From positions 1 through 64,000 of the forward strand of contig JAICQQ010000010.1 in NCBI GenBank assembly GCA_025937785.1: a stretch of DNA of 64,000 bases, read 5' to 3'. Origin of the DNA: Polyangiaceae bacterium (GTDB lineage: Bacteria > Myxococcota_A > Polyangia > Polyangiales > Polyangiaceae). Of this stretch, positions 17,943 through 26,384 are shown piece after piece; positions within the stretch are counted from its first letter, which is position 1, and every line of letters begins with the position of its first letter. Below the pieces are notes generated by a model. That model made no database searches and was not told the DNA's origin. It was given only the letters and a program-made list of their open reading frames with translations. The position numbers and the translations under genes were made by a program.

Positions 17943-18980
17943 TCACCGCTGGAACGCGCACGCGCCACCGTCGCAGACGACTGTCAGCGGCGGCTCGTCG
18001 CAGTCACAGACACCGCCCCCGCAGTCTTTGGTCTGCCAGGCTTCGCCAAGCGCTTGCAGACCACTCTCCTCCCAACGCCGATTGATGGCGTGGAAGCAGC
18101 CGCCCAAGCCGACGCCGCATTGGCCAAGCACCGTCGTGCAGTCGCTGTCGTCCTGACAGGCCGTGTGCGAGACATAGGCGTCGTAGGCGGCTTCGATTTC
18201 GCTGCAGCTGAGCTCGCGGTCTTCGCAGCCCGCATGCGCCGCCGTGCAGTCATCCATCGAGGAATAAGTCGCGTCACAATCGTCGCCGACGCAGCTGCAA
18301 CCGTCCATCGCGATGCACTCGAAGCCGTTGTAGACGAAGCGACTCGCCGGTTCGCAAGCGCCCACGTGCGTGGCATCCTGCGCGGCGCAGCCAGCATCGA
18401 AGCACTCGCGATGCGCCGCCTCGCAGGTGGCTTCGTCTTCGTAGCCGTTGTCGCAGTCTTCACCCACGCAGCTGCAGCCACTCACCCAGCCGCACTGGTT
18501 GCCGAGGAAGAACACGCCGAAGGCGGCGTCGCACGCGCCCATCCCCGAGACGTCCTGCGGCTCGCAACTCGCGCCCGCGCTGCCGCCAGCTCCTCCGGGG
18601 CCGCCCCCAACACCACTGCCGCCCGATCCCCCGGAAGTGCTGCCGTCGCTCGACGCGGTCGAGTTGCCACCTGCTCCGTTGCCGGAGCTCGCCCCGCTGG
18701 TGACGGGCCCGGGGCTGCCGAAGTTCGGGCTGGTGGTGGCCCCCGACGAGGCGTTGCTGGCGGTGTTGGTGCCGTTGCCGGTGCTGTTGCCGCCGACCTG
18801 GCTGCCGCCCGCACCATCCATCGTGGCGGTGGCCCCCGCGGTGTCGCCGCCCTGGTTCGATTCACCGCCACAGGCCGCGAGCACCAGCCCTAACAGCAAC
18901 GACGCGACGCGTTTGTCGCGAATTTCTGTGCCAGTTGTGCCATGGCCCTGGAGCGCTGCGCGGTTCGTAAGCGGTTTCAT
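17943..18980 (-). CDS. Cys-rich lipoprotein, paralogue 2
   Basis: A 345-aa copy of the gene that follows it on the same strand: lipobox LAAC, Gly/Ser/Thr-rich linker, two tandem cysteine units (one with FGVFFLGNQCGWVSGCSCVG, one with FVYNGFECIAMDGCSCVG) and the same C-terminal block containing VSHTACQDDSDC. The N-terminus before the signal peptide is long; start codons nearer the hydrophobic core cannot be excluded. The structure suggests a secreted surface protein whose cysteines all pair. Ligand and role are unknown. Confidence 0.65.
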   Translation of the reverse strand: MKPLTNRAALQGHGTTGTEIRDKRVASLLLGLVLAACGGESNQGGDTAGATATMDGAGGSQVGGNSTGNGTNTASNASSGATTSPNFGSPGPVTSGASSGNGAGGNSTASSDGSTSGGSGGSGVGGGPGGAGGSAGASCEPQDVSGMGACDAAFGVFFLGNQCGWVSGCSCVGEDCDNGYEDEATCEAAHRECFDAGCAAQDATHVGACEPASRFVYNGFECIAMDGCSCVGDDCDATYSSMDDCTAAHAGCEDRELSCSEIEAAYDAYVSHTACQDDSDCTTVLGQCGVGLGGCFHAINRRWEESGLQALGEAWQTKDCGGGVCDCDEPPLTVVCDGGACAFQR

Positions 18981-19023
18981 CGTGCCGGCATCGGGCAGCA
19001 ACATTCATGCCGGGCGGCGGCTG

Positions 19024-19482
19024 CTAGACGATCGATCGGGCCATGAACACGCTGAAGGGGTCGTGGGTGTAGTCCTCGAAGGGGCCGCAGCGTACGAAGC
19101 CCGCGCCCTCGTACAGGCGTAGCGCGGGCGTGAACGCGGGTGACGAACCGGTCTCGAGCCAGAGGCTCTCGAGACCCCGCGCGCGCGCTTCGCTGATCAG
19201 GTGGTTCAAGAGCGCCTTGCCGATGCCGCGTCCCAGGAACGCGTCGGCCACGCGCATCGACTTGAGCTCACCGCGGCGCGCGTCGAGCTGCTTCAGCGCG
19301 CCGCAGCCGGCGATCACGTCGTCGAGCCACACCGACCAGAAGGTCACGTTGGGTTGACGGAGCCCGTCGACTTCGAGGGCGTGCACGCTTTCGGGCGGCG
19401 AGTTCGCGCGCATGCCCGCCAGGTGCTGCGCGATCAGCGCGCGCGTGGGCGCTCCGGACAGATCGTCGAGCAGGAACTTCAA
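19024..19482 (-). CDS. GNAT family N-acetyltransferase
   Basis: A 152-aa acetyltransferase using acetyl-CoA. The acetyl-CoA-binding signature is seen in LKSMRVADAFLGRGIGKALL, followed by the LYEGAGFVRCGPFEDY segment typical of the C-terminal part of the fold. The substrate (small molecule or protein amine) is unknown. It starts six bases after the tolB stop, so it is the last gene of the Tol-Pal operon. The GNAT link to Tol-Pal may be incidental. Confidence 0.85.
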   Translation of the reverse strand: MKFLLDDLSGAPTRALIAQHLAGMRANSPPESVHALEVDGLRQPNVTFWSVWLDDVIAGCGALKQLDARRGELKSMRVADAFLGRGIGKALLNHLISEARARGLESLWLETGSSPAFTPALRLYEGAGFVRCGPFEDYTHDPFSVFMARSIV

Positions 19483-19488
19483 GGGAGG

Positions 19489-20820
19489 TCAGGGCGTCGC
19501 GGAGGCGGCCGGAGCCGGCAGCGGCGCCCAGCGCAAGCTTTCGCCGTACTGGCTGATGACCTTCTGGGTGCGCCAGCGCTTGAGCGACATCATGTACAAG
19601 CCCTTCTTGTTCTGGCGGGTCGAAAAGAAGGCCAGCATGCGACCGTCGGGGCTGCACGCCGGGTACGCGTTGGAACCCTGGTTCTGCGTCAAACGAGCGA
19701 TGCCCTGCCCAGTCTCGGCGCTCATCACCAAATCTTGATGATCGTTGCCTACGCCGACCGCATAGACCAAGCGAATGCCGTCTTCGGTATCGCAAAATGT
19801 CGGAGCCGCAGCGACGAAGCCGGGTGGTGAGACGGCTTTGCCATCCACATAGACGCGCTGGCTGCCGTCTTTGGCCGGGTTGCCGCCGATCCAGGCGAGC
19901 TTGCCGGAGGGGCTGAACACCGGATGGGTGGAGAGCGGCGTTTTGGAGATTCGGTTGAGGTTCTTCCCGTCCGGATCGCCGACATAGATGGAGCTGCCGC
20001 CGTTCTCGGCAACGGCGATCGCGAGCTTGGTATAGTCGTGGTTGAACGCCACGCTGTAGACGCTGGTCTTGAAGGGAAGGTCGAGCGCGATGTGCTTCTG
20101 GCGCTCATAGCGGAACAGCTTGAACGGCGCGTACTCGTCGCTGCGCAAGTAGAACAGCTGTTCGCCGGAACCCCATGCTGGGGCGATCGACGTCGCCTTC
20201 GGGTCGCTGACGGGTGTGAGGTCGTGGCCGTCGGCGTCCATGGTGAACACGCGGTGGTGCCGGCCCCATTTCGCGGCGAAGGTGAATCGGCTCGCGAAGC
20301 CACCGGGTCTACCGGTGAGCGCGCCGAGCAGCGCGTCGGTGATGCGGTGGGCCGTGACGCGCACCAGCTCTTTGTCGACGAGCAGCGTTTTTTCGTAGAC
20401 CGGGTCTTTGCCGACGGACAGAAAGTAGGCGAGGCCGAACACCTGGATCTTGCCCGAGTTGTGCTTGCGCGCAGCCACCTTCACGATGGATTCGGGACCG
20501 AGCTTACGCCACGCGTCGATGTCGACCGGATCGTCGAAGCCGTACAGTCCCGCGGGCGCTTTCGCGTCATCGATGACCTCGTACATGCCCGTAAGCTCGA
20601 AATCGCGCCGTACGACGCTGCGCACGACGACGTCTTCGAGGTCTGGAGAAAGCGAGGGGAGGATCGCGATCTTGGGCAGTTGCTCTTGCTGCACGCCCGT
20701 GACGACGAACTCGCCGAGCAAGTCCTCGTTGGGGGGTTTGGAAGGGGTTTGCGCCTGCGCGTGGGCCTGGCTCACCGAGAGCGCCGCGGTCACCGCTAAG
20801 GATATGGAAACTATTCGCAT
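19489..20820 (-). CDS. tolB: Tol-Pal system protein TolB
   Basis: Periplasmic beta-propeller that links TolA to Pal. The signal peptide ends AHA (residues 1-21). The N-terminal domain (about 30-165, KIAILPSLSPDLEDVVVRSVVRRDFELTGMYEV) precedes beta-propeller blades with repeats such as APAWGSGEQLFYLRSD, HPVFSPSGKLAWIGG and YPACSPDGRMLAFFSTR. The 443-aa length is normal. The gene overlaps the tolA-like gene by 10 bases and is followed by a GNAT gene. Function is inferred from family and from the adjacent tolQ, tolR and pal. Confidence 0.93.
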   Translation of the reverse strand: MRIVSISLAVTAALSVSQAHAQAQTPSKPPNEDLLGEFVVTGVQQEQLPKIAILPSLSPDLEDVVVRSVVRRDFELTGMYEVIDDAKAPAGLYGFDDPVDIDAWRKLGPESIVKVAARKHNSGKIQVFGLAYFLSVGKDPVYEKTLLVDKELVRVTAHRITDALLGALTGRPGGFASRFTFAAKWGRHHRVFTMDADGHDLTPVSDPKATSIAPAWGSGEQLFYLRSDEYAPFKLFRYERQKHIALDLPFKTSVYSVAFNHDYTKLAIAVAENGGSSIYVGDPDGKNLNRISKTPLSTHPVFSPSGKLAWIGGNPAKDGSQRVYVDGKAVSPPGFVAAAPTFCDTEDGIRLVYAVGVGNDHQDLVMSAETGQGIARLTQNQGSNAYPACSPDGRMLAFFSTRQNKKGLYMMSLKRWRTQKVISQYGESLRWAPLPAPAASATP

Positions 20821-21632
20821 TTTGCTCCAGCGCCTGAAAAAACAGGCGAGACAGTCGCGCCGAGGATGTCGGGGTACAGCGGCGGCGGAGGTGGCAATTG
20901 TTGGCCGACTAGGGAATCCATCGTAGCTCGCACTTTCGCGTCGAACGTAGCGTTGCCGCTGGGTCGGGAGATCGAGTAGCCAGCCACGGTTCTATCTCCT
21001 CCGACGCTGACCGCCACGGCCGTACTCAACTTTTTGAGTTCTTCGCATGGAATTTCACCGGTGGGGGGGCGCCATCGGACCTGGAACCACCCGAGAATCT
21101 TTGCGAGGTACATGCTCACAGCGCGGGCCTTGAGCGGATCGGTCTCAGTTCCCTCTTTGACGCCGTCTGCGTGGCCTTCGCCTTCCACCTCCGGCGCTGC
21201 GTCTGGCGTGGCATCGAGTAACTCTTGGTCGACCTCTTTGGCTATTTCAGCGTCCGGCGGCGGAGCCTCAGCGTCGCGTTCCGCCACCTTACTGGTGGGG
21301 ATGGCCGCGGGCTTGTCCTCGGCTTTTTCGGAAGGGGCGCTCTTTTCTTCGTACCGCTTAACCGGCACGGGCGCCTGTTTCTTCCACATGTCAGGAAGCT
21401 TGGGCTTCACCTTCTTGCCACCCAGCTTCAACAGCGGGAGGTCGTCCATGATCGGTTTGACGGCCATGGGCACCTCCTTGACTACGGTCTCTTCGCGCCG
21501 CGCGATCTGCCCTTTGTTTTCGCTCGAGGCCAGGAGTGCGAGCACGCCCCCTTCCATCAGCAGTGCGAAAGCTACGGCCAACGTCCAGTCCGTGGCGGTG
21601 TAATTGGCGGGCTTGGCGATCGCGATCGGCAC
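20811..21632 (-). CDS. tolA: TolA/TonB-like energy-transducing protein
   Basis: A 273-aa protein anchored by one N-terminal membrane segment at about residues 18-36. A Lys/Glu/Ala/Pro-rich periplasmic stretch (about 80-165) leads to a C-terminal domain of roughly 100 residues with a TonB-C-like pattern (AVAVSVGGDRTVAGYSI, NATFDAKVRATMDSL) and two cysteines. Position between tolR and tolB argues for the TolA role, connecting the inner-membrane motor to TolB and Pal. The periplasmic helix is much shorter than that of E. coli TolA. Confidence 0.8.
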   Translation of the reverse strand: MPIAIAKPANYTATDWTLAVAFALLMEGGVLALLASSENKGQIARREETVVKEVPMAVKPIMDDLPLLKLGGKKVKPKLPDMWKKQAPVPVKRYEEKSAPSEKAEDKPAAIPTSKVAERDAEAPPPDAEIAKEVDQELLDATPDAAPEVEGEGHADGVKEGTETDPLKARAVSMYLAKILGWFQVRWRPPTGEIPCEELKKLSTAVAVSVGGDRTVAGYSISRPSGNATFDAKVRATMDSLVGQQLPPPPPLYPDILGATVSPVFSGAGAKCE

Positions 21633-21638
21633 GGGCAG

Positions 21639-22139
21639 CTATTTTGCGGGCACGCTGCTGGCGCGGCCAGGACCTTTGGGGGGGGCCGGCTCGGTTTCTC
21701 CCTCCGGCTCGGCTCCCTCGGCGCCGACCTCTTCCAACTCCGGTTGAACCAAAAGGTTCAACGATTCAACGCCACTGTTACGCGCCGCCGCCACGACCGT
21801 GGCGACCACGCCGTAACGGGCCTCTTTGTCGGCGCGGATGAACAGCTCGCGTTCGCGCTGCACGCGCTCGCTCTGTTTCAGGGCCTCGTCGATCTGCCCT
21901 GTCACGTCCTTTTCGCCGAACATGATGCGCTCTTCCTTGGTGATCGTGACCAGAAGGCGCGCGTCTTTGACGGGCGTCTGAGCCGCCTTCACTTCCGGAA
22001 GGTCGATTCGCAGACCGGTGGTCAACAGTGGCGCGGTGACGATGAATACGACCAGCAGCACCAACATCACGTCCACGAAGGGGGTGACGTTGATGTCGCG
22101 GAATCCGCCGCGTCTACCGCGTCCTACGGCGGCGCCCAT
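21639..22139 (-). CDS. tolR: Biopolymer transport protein TolR/ExbD
   Basis: A 166-aa inner-membrane protein. A short cytoplasmic N-terminus with INVTPFVDVMLVLLVVFIVTAP supplies the single membrane helix and its conserved Asp (VDVMLVLL), the proton-conducting residue of TolR/ExbD. A periplasmic domain follows, with a Pro/Glu/Gly tail near the C-terminus. Six bases separate it from the tolA-like gene and three from tolQ. The pairing with tolB and pal favours TolR over ExbD. Confidence 0.9.
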   Translation of the reverse strand: MGAAVGRGRRGGFRDINVTPFVDVMLVLLVVFIVTAPLLTTGLRIDLPEVKAAQTPVKDARLLVTITKEERIMFGEKDVTGQIDEALKQSERVQRERELFIRADKEARYGVVATVVAAARNSGVESLNLLVQPELEEVGAEGAEPEGETEPAPPKGPGRASSVPAK

Positions 22140-22142
22140 CGC

Positions 22143-22877
22143 TCAAACCTGCCCCATGTACCCCGGGGGCCGGTGCGACTCGCGTGTGAGGGGCAAGGCG
22201 CCCGCCTGCTCGCGGGGTTGCGCCAAGAGCAGCGCGACCCAAACGTCGCTGGACGCCGAGATGTCGTCCATCAGTTCGGAGATGCGCTTGTCGATGTAGT
22301 TGTAGCCAATGGTCGCCGGAATCGCGGCTACCAGACCGAACGCGGTGGCGATCAGCGCTTCGCCGATAGCGGGTGCTACCACCGGGAGCGACGCGCTCTT
22401 TTCGACACCGATGCGGATGAAGGCGTTCATGATGCCCCAGACGGTGCCGAACAGTCCGATGAAGGGCGAGGCGGAAGCGATACTCGAGAGCGTCGGCATC
22501 AAGCTAGACACGCGCTTTTCTTCGTCCGCAATGGCACGACGCGCGATCGCCGACAGCAGATCTTTGGTCGGGTGCTTGTCCTGATGTTGCTTGGCCAGAG
22601 CCAGTACGACGCGAGCGCCCGGAGAGAGCCGGTGCTTCAAAGCGGCCTGAATCAAGGCGGTCGCGTCGCTGGCGTCGCTGGCTTCGACCTCGAACTGAGC
22701 GTGGTCCGACTTGAGTCTGCGCAACTGCGCGGTCTTGGCGAACCACACTACCCAAACGAGAAGCGAGGCTACGATCAGTATGAGCAGAACCACCAAAACG
22801 ATGCCCGACGAGCGGAGCATCAGACTGAGTGGGTCGAGCGCGAGTTCCGGAGCCGGAGCAGCTTCTGTGGGTTGCAT
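22143..22877 (-). CDS. tolQ: Proton channel TolQ/ExbB
   Basis: A 244-aa inner-membrane channel subunit of the MotA/TolQ/ExbB family. Three membrane segments are visible: near residues 22-47, around 135-160 (LSSIASASPFIGLFGTVWGIM) and 175-205 (AIGEALIATAFGLVAAIPATIGYNYI). The conserved Thr/Gly-rich helix pair that lines the proton path is present. With TolR it would use the proton gradient to drive the Tol-Pal motor. It follows pal by 28 bases. Confidence 0.9.
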   Translation of the reverse strand: MQPTEAAPAPELALDPLSLMLRSSGIVLVVLLILIVASLLVWVVWFAKTAQLRRLKSDHAQFEVEASDASDATALIQAALKHRLSPGARVVLALAKQHQDKHPTKDLLSAIARRAIADEEKRVSSLMPTLSSIASASPFIGLFGTVWGIMNAFIRIGVEKSASLPVVAPAIGEALIATAFGLVAAIPATIGYNYIDKRISELMDDISASSDVWVALLLAQPREQAGALPLTRESHRPPGYMGQV

Positions 22878-22905
22878 GCGATGCTGGGGTCGTTCTCGAG
22901 GGCGC

Positions 22906-23442
22906 TCAGTTGCCCAGCATCACATCCACGCGGCGATCGCGTGCCCAGGAGGCCTCATCCGTACCCGTAGCGTCCATTTCGCCGCGCGAAGTGGTGGCGA
23001 TGCGTTCGGCGGCCAGGCCCTCGTTGGCGATGGCGCCCTTGACGTTCGAGGCGCGGCGGTCGCCGAGCACCATGTTGTACTCGGATTCGCCCCGGGGATC
23101 GGCGTGCCCGACGAGACGCATTTCGCGACCCTTGAGCGGACCGGTCGAGAAGCAGACGGCCAGCTTCTTCAAGATCACGCGATCAGCCTCACGCACCTGA
23201 GCGGAGTTGAACGCGAAGCGCGCCTCGGCGTCGCTGATGCCGCAGGCCCGGCGAATCTCGTCAGAGATGTTGATGTCGGACTGCTTGGGGTCGTCGCCCG
23301 GTTTCTCTGGCGGGGCCGGGGTAGCGGCCACGGGTGGCGGTGTGGTGTCGCCGGCGGGTGTCGCCGGGGGGGGTGCAGGGTCAGAACCGCAACCGATCAA
23401 CACGCTCAGAGTGGTGAGCGTCGTGATCCACATTTGTCTCAT
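22906..23442 (-). CDS. pal: OmpA-family peptidoglycan-associated lipoprotein (Pal)
   Basis: A 178-aa lipoprotein with lipobox LIGC, a Pro/Ala/Thr-rich linker, then an OmpA-like domain from about residue 75. The peptidoglycan-binding signature appears as RLVGHADPRGESEYNMVLGDRRASNV. The last part ends WARDRRVDVMLGN. The ATG at 23442 is firm: an AGGAGGA ribosome site sits six bases upstream. Pal bridges outer membrane and cell wall. Here it is the first gene of the Tol operon rather than the last. Confidence 0.95.
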   Translation of the reverse strand: MRQMWITTLTTLSVLIGCGSDPAPPPATPAGDTTPPPVAATPAPPEKPGDDPKQSDINISDEIRRACGISDAEARFAFNSAQVREADRVILKKLAVCFSTGPLKGREMRLVGHADPRGESEYNMVLGDRRASNVKGAIANEGLAAERIATTSRGEMDATGTDEASWARDRRVDVMLGN

Positions 23443-23562
23443 GGCGAGTCCTCCTAAAACGGTAGTGAAGCTGGCGACGCCTTCGGGTCGGCCTGTGCGC
23501 CACGGGCCGAGGGGATCTAACGTGGGGTGAGTCCCGAAGTAACGTCTGCGTAGGATGCCGGG

Positions 23563-23592
23563 ATTCCAGAGGCATCGGGCGAAATCTGTCAA
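23563..23592 (-). promoter_or_regulatory. Candidate sigma-70 promoter of pal-tolQRAB
   Basis: On the minus strand a perfect TTGACA -35 element is followed after 18 bases by TGGAAT, which matches four of six consensus -10 bases. It would start transcription about 115 bases before the pal ATG. No other promoter is as good in this gap. Confidence 0.5.
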
Positions 23593-23683
23593 TGCCCGAT
23601 CGCGACCCACCCCGATGTGCTGGGGACGAGGTGCTGGAAATTCCGACGAGTGGCTGGTTTGGGCCCGCGGGCGCGTCTGCTTT

Positions 23684-24043
23684 TTAGCGCAGACCGTAGA
23701 AGATCAACAGGCTAGTCGCCATGGCCACCAAAAAAATGAGCGCGACCAGCCTCCCGGCCTGCCGTTTGGCGTCGCCCGGGGCGCTCCGCGCGCCTTCCAT
23801 GCGCGCCAGCGCCAGCAGGGAGATGGCTTTCAGCCGGCGCGTTGCCTGAGCCTGATGCGCTGGCGACTGGTTCAGCTCGCGGTAACGCTTTGCGGCCGGC
23901 AGCAGCTGATCGTGCGCCTGGCAGTACTCGAGAAAGGCGAGGTGCGCCTTGTCGTCCTCCCAGTGCTCGAGCACATGTGCCCACAGAGCTTCGAACGCGG
24001 CGCCTGCCAGCGCCGGCCCTGGGGGGGCGACGCCGTCGCTCAC
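23684..24043 (-). CDS. C-tail-anchored small protein, Cys-ladder cluster
   Basis: A 119-aa protein I do not recognise. The body is helical and Ala/Leu-rich (about residues 15-90), and one membrane segment near the C-terminus (ALIFLVAMATSLLIFYGLR) makes it a tail-anchored protein with a cytoplasmic body. It starts at a GTG that overlaps the stop of the cysteine-ladder gene (GTGA), with GGAGG upstream, so the two should be translationally coupled. A hairpin at 23674-23692 overlaps the stop. Confidence 0.6.
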   Translation of the reverse strand: MSDGVAPPGPALAGAAFEALWAHVLEHWEDDKAHLAFLEYCQAHDQLLPAAKRYRELNQSPAHQAQATRRLKAISLLALARMEGARSAPGDAKRQAGRLVALIFLVAMATSLLIFYGLR

Positions 24044-24465
24044 GACCGCATTTCCTCCAGGAGCTTTCGCGTCAGTTCGAAGTATTCGGCGCGTGGATGC
24101 GGTTCGTTCAGGATGTAGAAGTCGACCCCGCTCAGTCCAACGCAGCCGAAACAATAGGTACACCCGGTGAGCCGGGTCGAATGAAACACGTAGGCGCAGT
24201 TCGAGCAGTCCGTGCAGGCCTCGCTATGCTTGCAGTTCGTCAGCGATTCGGACTCACGACAGTGCGTGCAGTCGGAGCAGCGTACGCAACCGACACAGTA
24301 GTGGCAGCGCACCAGCGAGCTCGACTCGCGGCAGAACGTACAGCGGCTACACCCGTTGCAGTGAGTGCACTGAATGCACCCCGAATTCTCGATCGTCGCG
24401 GTGCTCGTCTCGAGCAGAGCTCGGAGCCTGCTTCTGAAATGTGCTGCAGTGATGACCTTCGCCAT
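24040..24465 (-). CDS. Cysteine-ladder repeat protein
   Basis: A 141-aa protein with 19 cysteines. All sit at positions divisible by three between residues 30 and 108, in four blocks that begin at exactly 30, 54, 78 and 102. The 24-residue unit is CxxCxxCxxCxxCxxC followed by RESxSLxx; the conserved Leu is at 51, 75 and 99. No signal peptide or membrane segment is seen, so it is probably cytoplasmic. A 3-residue periodicity with a 24-residue repeat suggests either a stacked solenoid with an internal cysteine column or multiple metal sites. The C-terminal ILN...EYFEL resembles proteins of uncultured candidate-phyla bacteria that I recall with the same Cys spacing. I chose the ATG at 24465. Function unknown. 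Confidence 0.7.
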   Translation of the reverse strand: MAKVITAAHFRSRLRALLETSTATIENSGCIQCTHCNGCSRCTFCRESSSLVRCHYCVGCVRCSDCTHCRESESLTNCKHSEACTDCSNCAYVFHSTRLTGCTYCFGCVGLSGVDFYILNEPHPRAEYFELTRKLLEEMRS

Positions 24466-24519
24466 CGAGCCTGGGCGCCTGCTGGTCGCGTTGAACCCCT
24501 CGAATCGACCCGGAGCCAA

Positions 24520-25140
24520 TCAGGCGCGGAGGGTACGCCGGAGCGTGGCCGCCGCCTCGCGCGTGGAGAGCTCGTCGGCGTACTCCTCCAAGCGTCGCAG
24601 GCGTTGTTCGAACACCGGACGCTTCTTGGGCGCCTCGCGCACCATGATGGTCTGCAGCGCGTCGATGGCCCTCCGCGCCCGATCTTCGTTGAAGTGCTCG
24701 AGGAGTTGGAGTTGCACCTCTTGATCGTCCGGAAACTCGAAGCCCGCGTTCAAATAGGCTTCAGCCGCGTGCGAGATGGCCGAGCGCCCTTCGCAGTCGA
24801 GCAGCCGCTGCAACAAGCGCCGACGCTCGAGCTCTTTCTCGCCGACGGGCTTGCCGTCAAGCTGCACGATGCGAGCCGTGCGACGGACAGGCGTAGCAGG
24901 AAGCTCGCCTTTCTTGGCGGCTTGCGCGAGGCCGGCGTTCATGGCTGCGTCCGAGCCGGTAGACTTTGGTTTGGCGGATGCGGCGACGCGGGGGCGCGCT
25001 GCCCCGGCGAGGATCACCGGTGAGTTGGGCCTGCGCGCTGCGATCAAGATGGGCTCTGAGGGAGCGCCCGAGTGACTTCGATCCTTGGCCTTGCGGCGTC
25101 GGCGACGCCCACCTCTGGCTCTCTGGCGTTGTCCATTCAT
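24520..25140 (-). CDS. Highly basic N-terminus protein, unknown function
   Basis: A 206-aa protein not recognised by family. Residues 1-22 are almost entirely Arg, Lys, Gly and Gln, a likely nucleic-acid-binding tail. The middle is Ala/Pro/Lys-rich and disordered. The C-terminal half (about 90-206) is helical with many Arg, Leu and Glu. I chose the ATG at 25140 on sequence character; the frame is open 45 codons further upstream. It precedes the Cys-ladder gene by 54 bases on the same strand, and the three-gene group may be one transcript. Confidence 0.55.
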   Translation of the reverse strand: MNGQRQRARGGRRRRRKAKDRSHSGAPSEPILIAARRPNSPVILAGAARPRVAASAKPKSTGSDAAMNAGLAQAAKKGELPATPVRRTARIVQLDGKPVGEKELERRRLLQRLLDCEGRSAISHAAEAYLNAGFEFPDDQEVQLQLLEHFNEDRARRAIDALQTIMVREAPKKRPVFEQRLRRLEEYADELSTREAAATLRRTLRA

Positions 25141-25460
25141 GGCTTTGTCCTGGAAACCTTGTTCCTGGTCCTGGAAGGCACGGCTCCATGCCAGCCGCGC
25201 TGACGCTTGTAGCTTTGCTAGGCGCTGCCCAGTGAGGCGAGCGCTGCCCCGGTGAGGCGAGGTGACGGTGGCCAACGCCTCCGATCACGCTCGCTACAAG
25301 CTCTACCGGACTCTTTAGCACGTGGTGTGGGCCGCGCCGAACAAATTTTAGCGGGCGAGCGCGGTGTTTGTGGCAGTCTGCTTTTGCCGTTTGCGGCGCG
25401 AGGCGTCATCGAGTCCAGGCGAGTCGCCAGGCGAGAAGCAGAGCAGGTGAGACGAGGACG
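25141..25460. other. Gene-free divergent region before ilvE
   Basis: About 320 bases without a convincing gene, between the basic protein gene (minus) and ilvE (plus). It should hold the promoters of both. GC is a little lower around 25310-25350 (an AAATTTTA stretch). Two close copies of gtgaggcgag occur near 25235-25260. No attenuator or T-box pattern was recognised. Confidence 0.4.
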
Positions 25461-26384
25461 ATGCTGGAATACGCACAAAAGCTCTGGAAGAACGGAATAG
25501 TTTCAGATTTTTCTGATGCTGGAAAAGTGTCGGTATTGGTCCATAGCTTGCACTACGGCGCGGGGGCGTTCGAAGGCATCCGCGCATACCGTAGTGAAGC
25601 TGGTCGAGCTCTGGTGTTCCGTCTGCGCGAACACCTCGAACGACTTTTGCAATCCTGCCACCTGCTCGGCATCGACGCAGGCTACGACCTCGGGGCGCTC
25701 TCGGACGCCTGTGTGGCCGTGCTGCGGGACAATGGGCTCACCGAGGCCTATTTGCGACCGCTGGTGCTGCTGGGGGCAGGCTCGCTCGGTCTGTACTCCA
25801 AAGAGAACCCTGTCGATGTCATGGTCATGGCATGGGCTTGGGGCGCGTATTTGGGCGAGCACGGGGTGCGCGGCGGTGTGCGCTGCAAGACGTCGGCCTG
25901 GGCGCGTCCCGATCCTACGGGAGCGCTGCCGCGCGGAAAGATCACCGGCCAGTACGTCGCCAACGTGCTCGCGAAGAACGATGCCATTCGCGACGGCTAC
26001 GACGAAGCGTTGATGCTGGATACACGCGGCTACGTCTGCGAAGGCAGCGGCGAGAACCTGTTCATCGTGAAATCGGGTCGCGTGCTCACCCCGCCCGTGT
26101 CGGCCACGATTCTGCCGGGCATCACTCGAGACGCCATCATCACCCTCGCGCGCGAAGACGGGTGGGTGGTCGAAGAGCGGCTGTTGACACGCGACGACGT
26201 CTACCTCGCTGACGAGGTGTTCTTGACCGGGACCGCCGCGGAAGTGACACCGGTGATCGAGATCGACGGACGTCGAGTCGGCGGCGGCACCGTCGGCCAG
26301 ACTACGAGCGACCTGCAACGGCGGTTCTTCGCCATCGTGCGCGGCCACGACCAGTCTCATCCCGAGTGGCACACCGAAGTCTGA
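25461..26384 (+). CDS. ilvE: Branched-chain amino-acid aminotransferase
   Basis: Fold-IV PLP enzyme that interconverts Leu, Ile and Val with their 2-oxo acids. The 307 aa match the IlvE length. Visible are the N-terminal LHYGAGAFEGIRAYRS, the LRPLVLLG segment, the PLP-lysine region KITGQYVANVLAKNDA, and the PLP-binding EGSGENLF and ITRDAIITLA motifs. I chose the ATG at 25461; a weak GACGAGGAC precedes it. Its 3' end overlaps the next lipoprotein gene by 19 bases. No other branched-chain genes are in the window. Confidence 0.93.
   Translation: MLEYAQKLWKNGIVSDFSDAGKVSVLVHSLHYGAGAFEGIRAYRSEAGRALVFRLREHLERLLQSCHLLGIDAGYDLGALSDACVAVLRDNGLTEAYLRPLVLLGAGSLGLYSKENPVDVMVMAWAWGAYLGEHGVRGGVRCKTSAWARPDPTGALPRGKITGQYVANVLAKNDAIRDGYDEALMLDTRGYVCEGSGENLFIVKSGRVLTPPVSATILPGITRDAIITLAREDGWVVEERLLTRDDVYLADEVFLTGTAAEVTPVIEIDGRRVGGGTVGQTTSDLQRRFFAIVRGHDQSHPEWHTEV

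Noticed and set aside
21225-22970. A 581-codon plus-strand frame
   Set aside because: It is antisense to tolA, tolR and tolQ.
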